The notes beneath the pieces were generated by a model. It was not told the DNA's origin. It searched no databases and worked only from the letters and a program-made list of their open reading frames with translations. Source: Candidatus Fonsibacter sp. (GTDB taxonomy: Bacteria > Pseudomonadota > Alphaproteobacteria > Pelagibacterales > Pelagibacteraceae). From it: 7,632 bases of DNA. The stretch spans positions 1 through 7,632 of the forward strand of contig SHWR01000053.1 in NCBI GenBank assembly GCA_009693745.1, given 5' to 3'. A program made the position numbers and the translations under genes. Shown one piece after another: positions 6,171-7,632 of the stretch. The number at the start of each line of letters is the position of its first letter. The first letter of the stretch is position 1.

Positions 6171-7580
6171 TTATTTAATATTTTTAGTAATGCTTTCTAC
6201 AACCGTATTAAGTGAAGATGGATCGATGAAGTAAAATAATATCACAACAGTTGAAACAATAAGAGAAAATCTCAAACCATAACTTGAATTTTTATCATAA
6301 CTTTCTTTAGCGGCATCAAAGTAAATAACTTTTATAATTCGAAGATAATAAAATGCTGCAATTACCGTAGATAATAATCCAATAACGGTGAGGTAATAAA
6401 CTTTAGACTGAATAATTGCTAGGAAAATATAAAATTTAGCAAAAAATCCTGCAAGCGGTGGAATTCCTGCTAATGAAAAAGTAAAGATTGTCAAACAAAC
6501 TGAAATAAGAGGATGATGTTTTGAAAGTCCCGAAAGATCATAAATATTTTCAAAATAAACTCCATTTCTGTTCAACGACATAATGCAAGCAAACATTCCT
6601 ATATTCATAAATACATAAATCACTAAATAAACTAAAACTGCGTTTAATGATTGTGGAGTTGCTATTGCAAGACCGGCAAGAATAAAGCCAACGTGACCGA
6701 TTGAGCTATAGGCCATCAGTCGTTTTAAGTTGGTTTGTCCGATTGCAGCAACAGCTCCAAGAATCATCGATGAAATCGATAAAACAATAACAATTGTTCT
6801 CCATTCATTAATAAAATTTGCATAAGGAACGTTTAAAAATTTTATCAAAGCTGCAATGGCTGCTACTTTTGGTGCCATGGCAAAGAAAGTTGTAACTGAT
6901 GTAGGAGATCCTTCATAAACATCTGGAGCCCACATATGGAAAGGAACGGCTGATATTTTAAATGCGATCCCACAAAGAATAAAAACTAAACCAAATTTTA
7001 AAGCACCACTCTGCTCTGTTGCAACTTTTGCTATTACTGAATAATCAACAGAGCCCGTAAATCCATAAACTAGAGAACAGCCATATAATAAAAGTCCAGA
7101 GGATAAAGATCCTAAAACAAAGAATTTTAAGCCAGCCTCTGAAGATTTAAGAGATTTAGTATTAATTGCTGCAAGCACATAAAGGCTTAGAGACTGAAGT
7201 TCTAATCCTAAATAAAAAACAATTAAATTATTAGCGCTAATCATCACAAACATTCCAAGAGTTGATAACAATAAAATGACTGGATACTCAAATTTAGCAA
7301 TTTTTAGTCTTTCAAGATAAGAATTTGAAATTAAAATTGTAAACAAAACAGAAATCAAAACTAATATTTTCATAAAGTTTGATAAAGGATCAATGGTGTA
7401 ACTATTGCCAAATAAAGTAGCAGATACTGCAAAGTTAAAATAAACTACTAAAATTATAGAAACTAACAATGTAATGGTAATGTAATTTATTATTTTATTA
7501 AAAGTTTTAGAAAAAACTCCGGCAATTAATAAAAAAAATGAGTATAATATTAAAAAAAGTTCTGGAATTATATTTTTCAT
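6171..7580 (-). CDS. nuoN: NADH-quinone oxidoreductase subunit N (NuoN)
   Basis: NuoN is one of the three antiporter-like membrane subunits of respiratory complex I and contributes a proton channel. Its 469 residues are almost entirely hydrophobic, consistent with about 14 helices. Landmarks are GLELQSLSLYVLAA (125-138) with the conserved Glu127, FKISAVPFHMWAPDVYEGSP (207-226) with channel Lys208 and the broken-helix region, APKVA with Lys238, LKRLMAYSSIGHVG (285-298), and LAGIPPLAGFFAKFY (370-384) with Lys382. These are the charged residues expected along the proton path, so the subunit looks functional. ATG 7580-7578 overlaps the nuoM stop by 4 nt (ATGA), and GGAAG lies 7 nt upstream. As nuoN is normally the last nuo gene, birA and the rest appear appended to the 3' end of the nuo operon (inference; the other nuo genes lie outside the window). 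Confidence 0.97.
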   Translation of the reverse strand: MKNIIPELFLILYSFFLLIAGVFSKTFNKIINYITITLLVSIILVVYFNFAVSATLFGNSYTIDPLSNFMKILVLISVLFTILISNSYLERLKIAKFEYPVILLLSTLGMFVMISANNLIVFYLGLELQSLSLYVLAAINTKSLKSSEAGLKFFVLGSLSSGLLLYGCSLVYGFTGSVDYSVIAKVATEQSGALKFGLVFILCGIAFKISAVPFHMWAPDVYEGSPTSVTTFFAMAPKVAAIAALIKFLNVPYANFINEWRTIVIVLSISSMILGAVAAIGQTNLKRLMAYSSIGHVGFILAGLAIATPQSLNAVLVYLVIYVFMNIGMFACIMSLNRNGVYFENIYDLSGLSKHHPLISVCLTIFTFSLAGIPPLAGFFAKFYIFLAIIQSKVYYLTVIGLLSTVIAAFYYLRIIKVIYFDAAKESYDKNSSYGLRFSLIVSTVVILFYFIDPSSLNTVVESITKNIK

Positions 7581-7632
7581 TTTACAACTTCCATATTTTT
7601 AACAACTAAATTTACTGACGATGAAATTGAAT
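7577..7632 (-). CDS. nuoM: NuoM C-terminus (last 17 codons, cut by window edge)
   Basis: The reading frame entering from the right edge in the third minus-strand frame is open and ends SISSSVNLVVKNMEVVK followed by TGA (7579-7577). The other two frames close earlier, at TAA about 20 nt in from the edge and at TAA a little further on, and neither gives a close junction to nuoN. The fragment is too short to identify by itself. It is called NuoM because nuoM precedes nuoN in complex I operons and because the ATGA overlap is the usual coupled junction. The sequence resembles the amphipathic C-terminal tail of a NuoM-type subunit, but no diagnostic motif is inside the window. Confidence 0.6.
   Translation of the reverse strand, partial: SISSSVNLVVKNMEVVK
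7588..7592 (-). promoter_or_regulatory. Weak Shine-Dalgarno site of nuoN
   Basis: GGAAG on the minus strand lies 7 nt before the nuoN ATG, inside the final codons of nuoM. It supports this start together with the ATGA stop-start overlap. Confidence 0.45.

Noticed and set aside
1..7632. Search for a hidden novel system (defence, mobile, CRISPR, small RNA)
   Set aside because: Coding density is essentially complete with well-known housekeeping genes on one strand. I saw no direct-repeat array, inverted terminal repeats, integrase/transposase motif or tRNA-like fold.

Overview
The window looks like a piece of a streamlined, very AT-rich alphaproteobacterial genome, most likely SAR11 (Pelagibacterales). 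This is inferred from four things: (i) the gene order nuoM-nuoN-birA-coaX-rnj-DUF1467-proS-lolC/E-lolD, which is an alphaproteobacterial arrangement; (ii) a DUF1467 protein, a family I associate with Alphaproteobacteria; (iii) a short ProS of about 440 residues with a GPTNEE motif and no full editing insertion; (iv) Lys/Ile/Asn-rich proteins and almost no intergenic DNA. The genus is not proven from sequence alone, and an uncultured relative is just as possible.

All nine genes lie on the minus strand, so transcription runs from the right edge (7632) to the left edge (1). In transcription order they are: the last 17 codons of nuoM (7577-7632, cut by the window); nuoN (complex I proton-pumping subunit); birA (biotin-protein ligase without a DNA-binding domain); coaX (type III pantothenate kinase); rnj (ribonuclease J); a two-helix DUF1467 membrane protein; proS; a LolC/E-type permease; and the first 83 codons of lolD (1-249, cut by the window).

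The packing is extreme. The junctions are: nuoM/nuoN overlap 4 nt (ATGA), nuoN/birA 0 nt, birA/coaX overlap 4 nt (TTGA), coaX/rnj overlap 1 nt (TAATG), rnj/DUF1467 gap 3 nt, DUF1467/proS overlap 1 nt (TAATG), proS/lolC gap 1 nt, lolC/lolD overlap 8 nt. There are only 4 non-coding bases in total, so there is no room for an intergenic promoter, terminator, riboswitch or RNA gene. The simplest reading is one polycistronic unit that continues the nuo operon, with strong translational coupling.

Functionally the block joins respiratory energy conservation (NuoM/N), cofactor attachment and synthesis (BirA, CoaX), RNA decay and processing (RNase J), tRNA charging (ProS) and outer-membrane lipoprotein export (LolC/E-LolD). 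I see no mobile element, CRISPR array, tRNA/rRNA, phage gene or defence system. This is a conserved housekeeping region. The points worth a second look are the DUF1467 gene, the birA/coaX overlap, two TTG starts, and three identical-length A10 tracts inside coding sequence.
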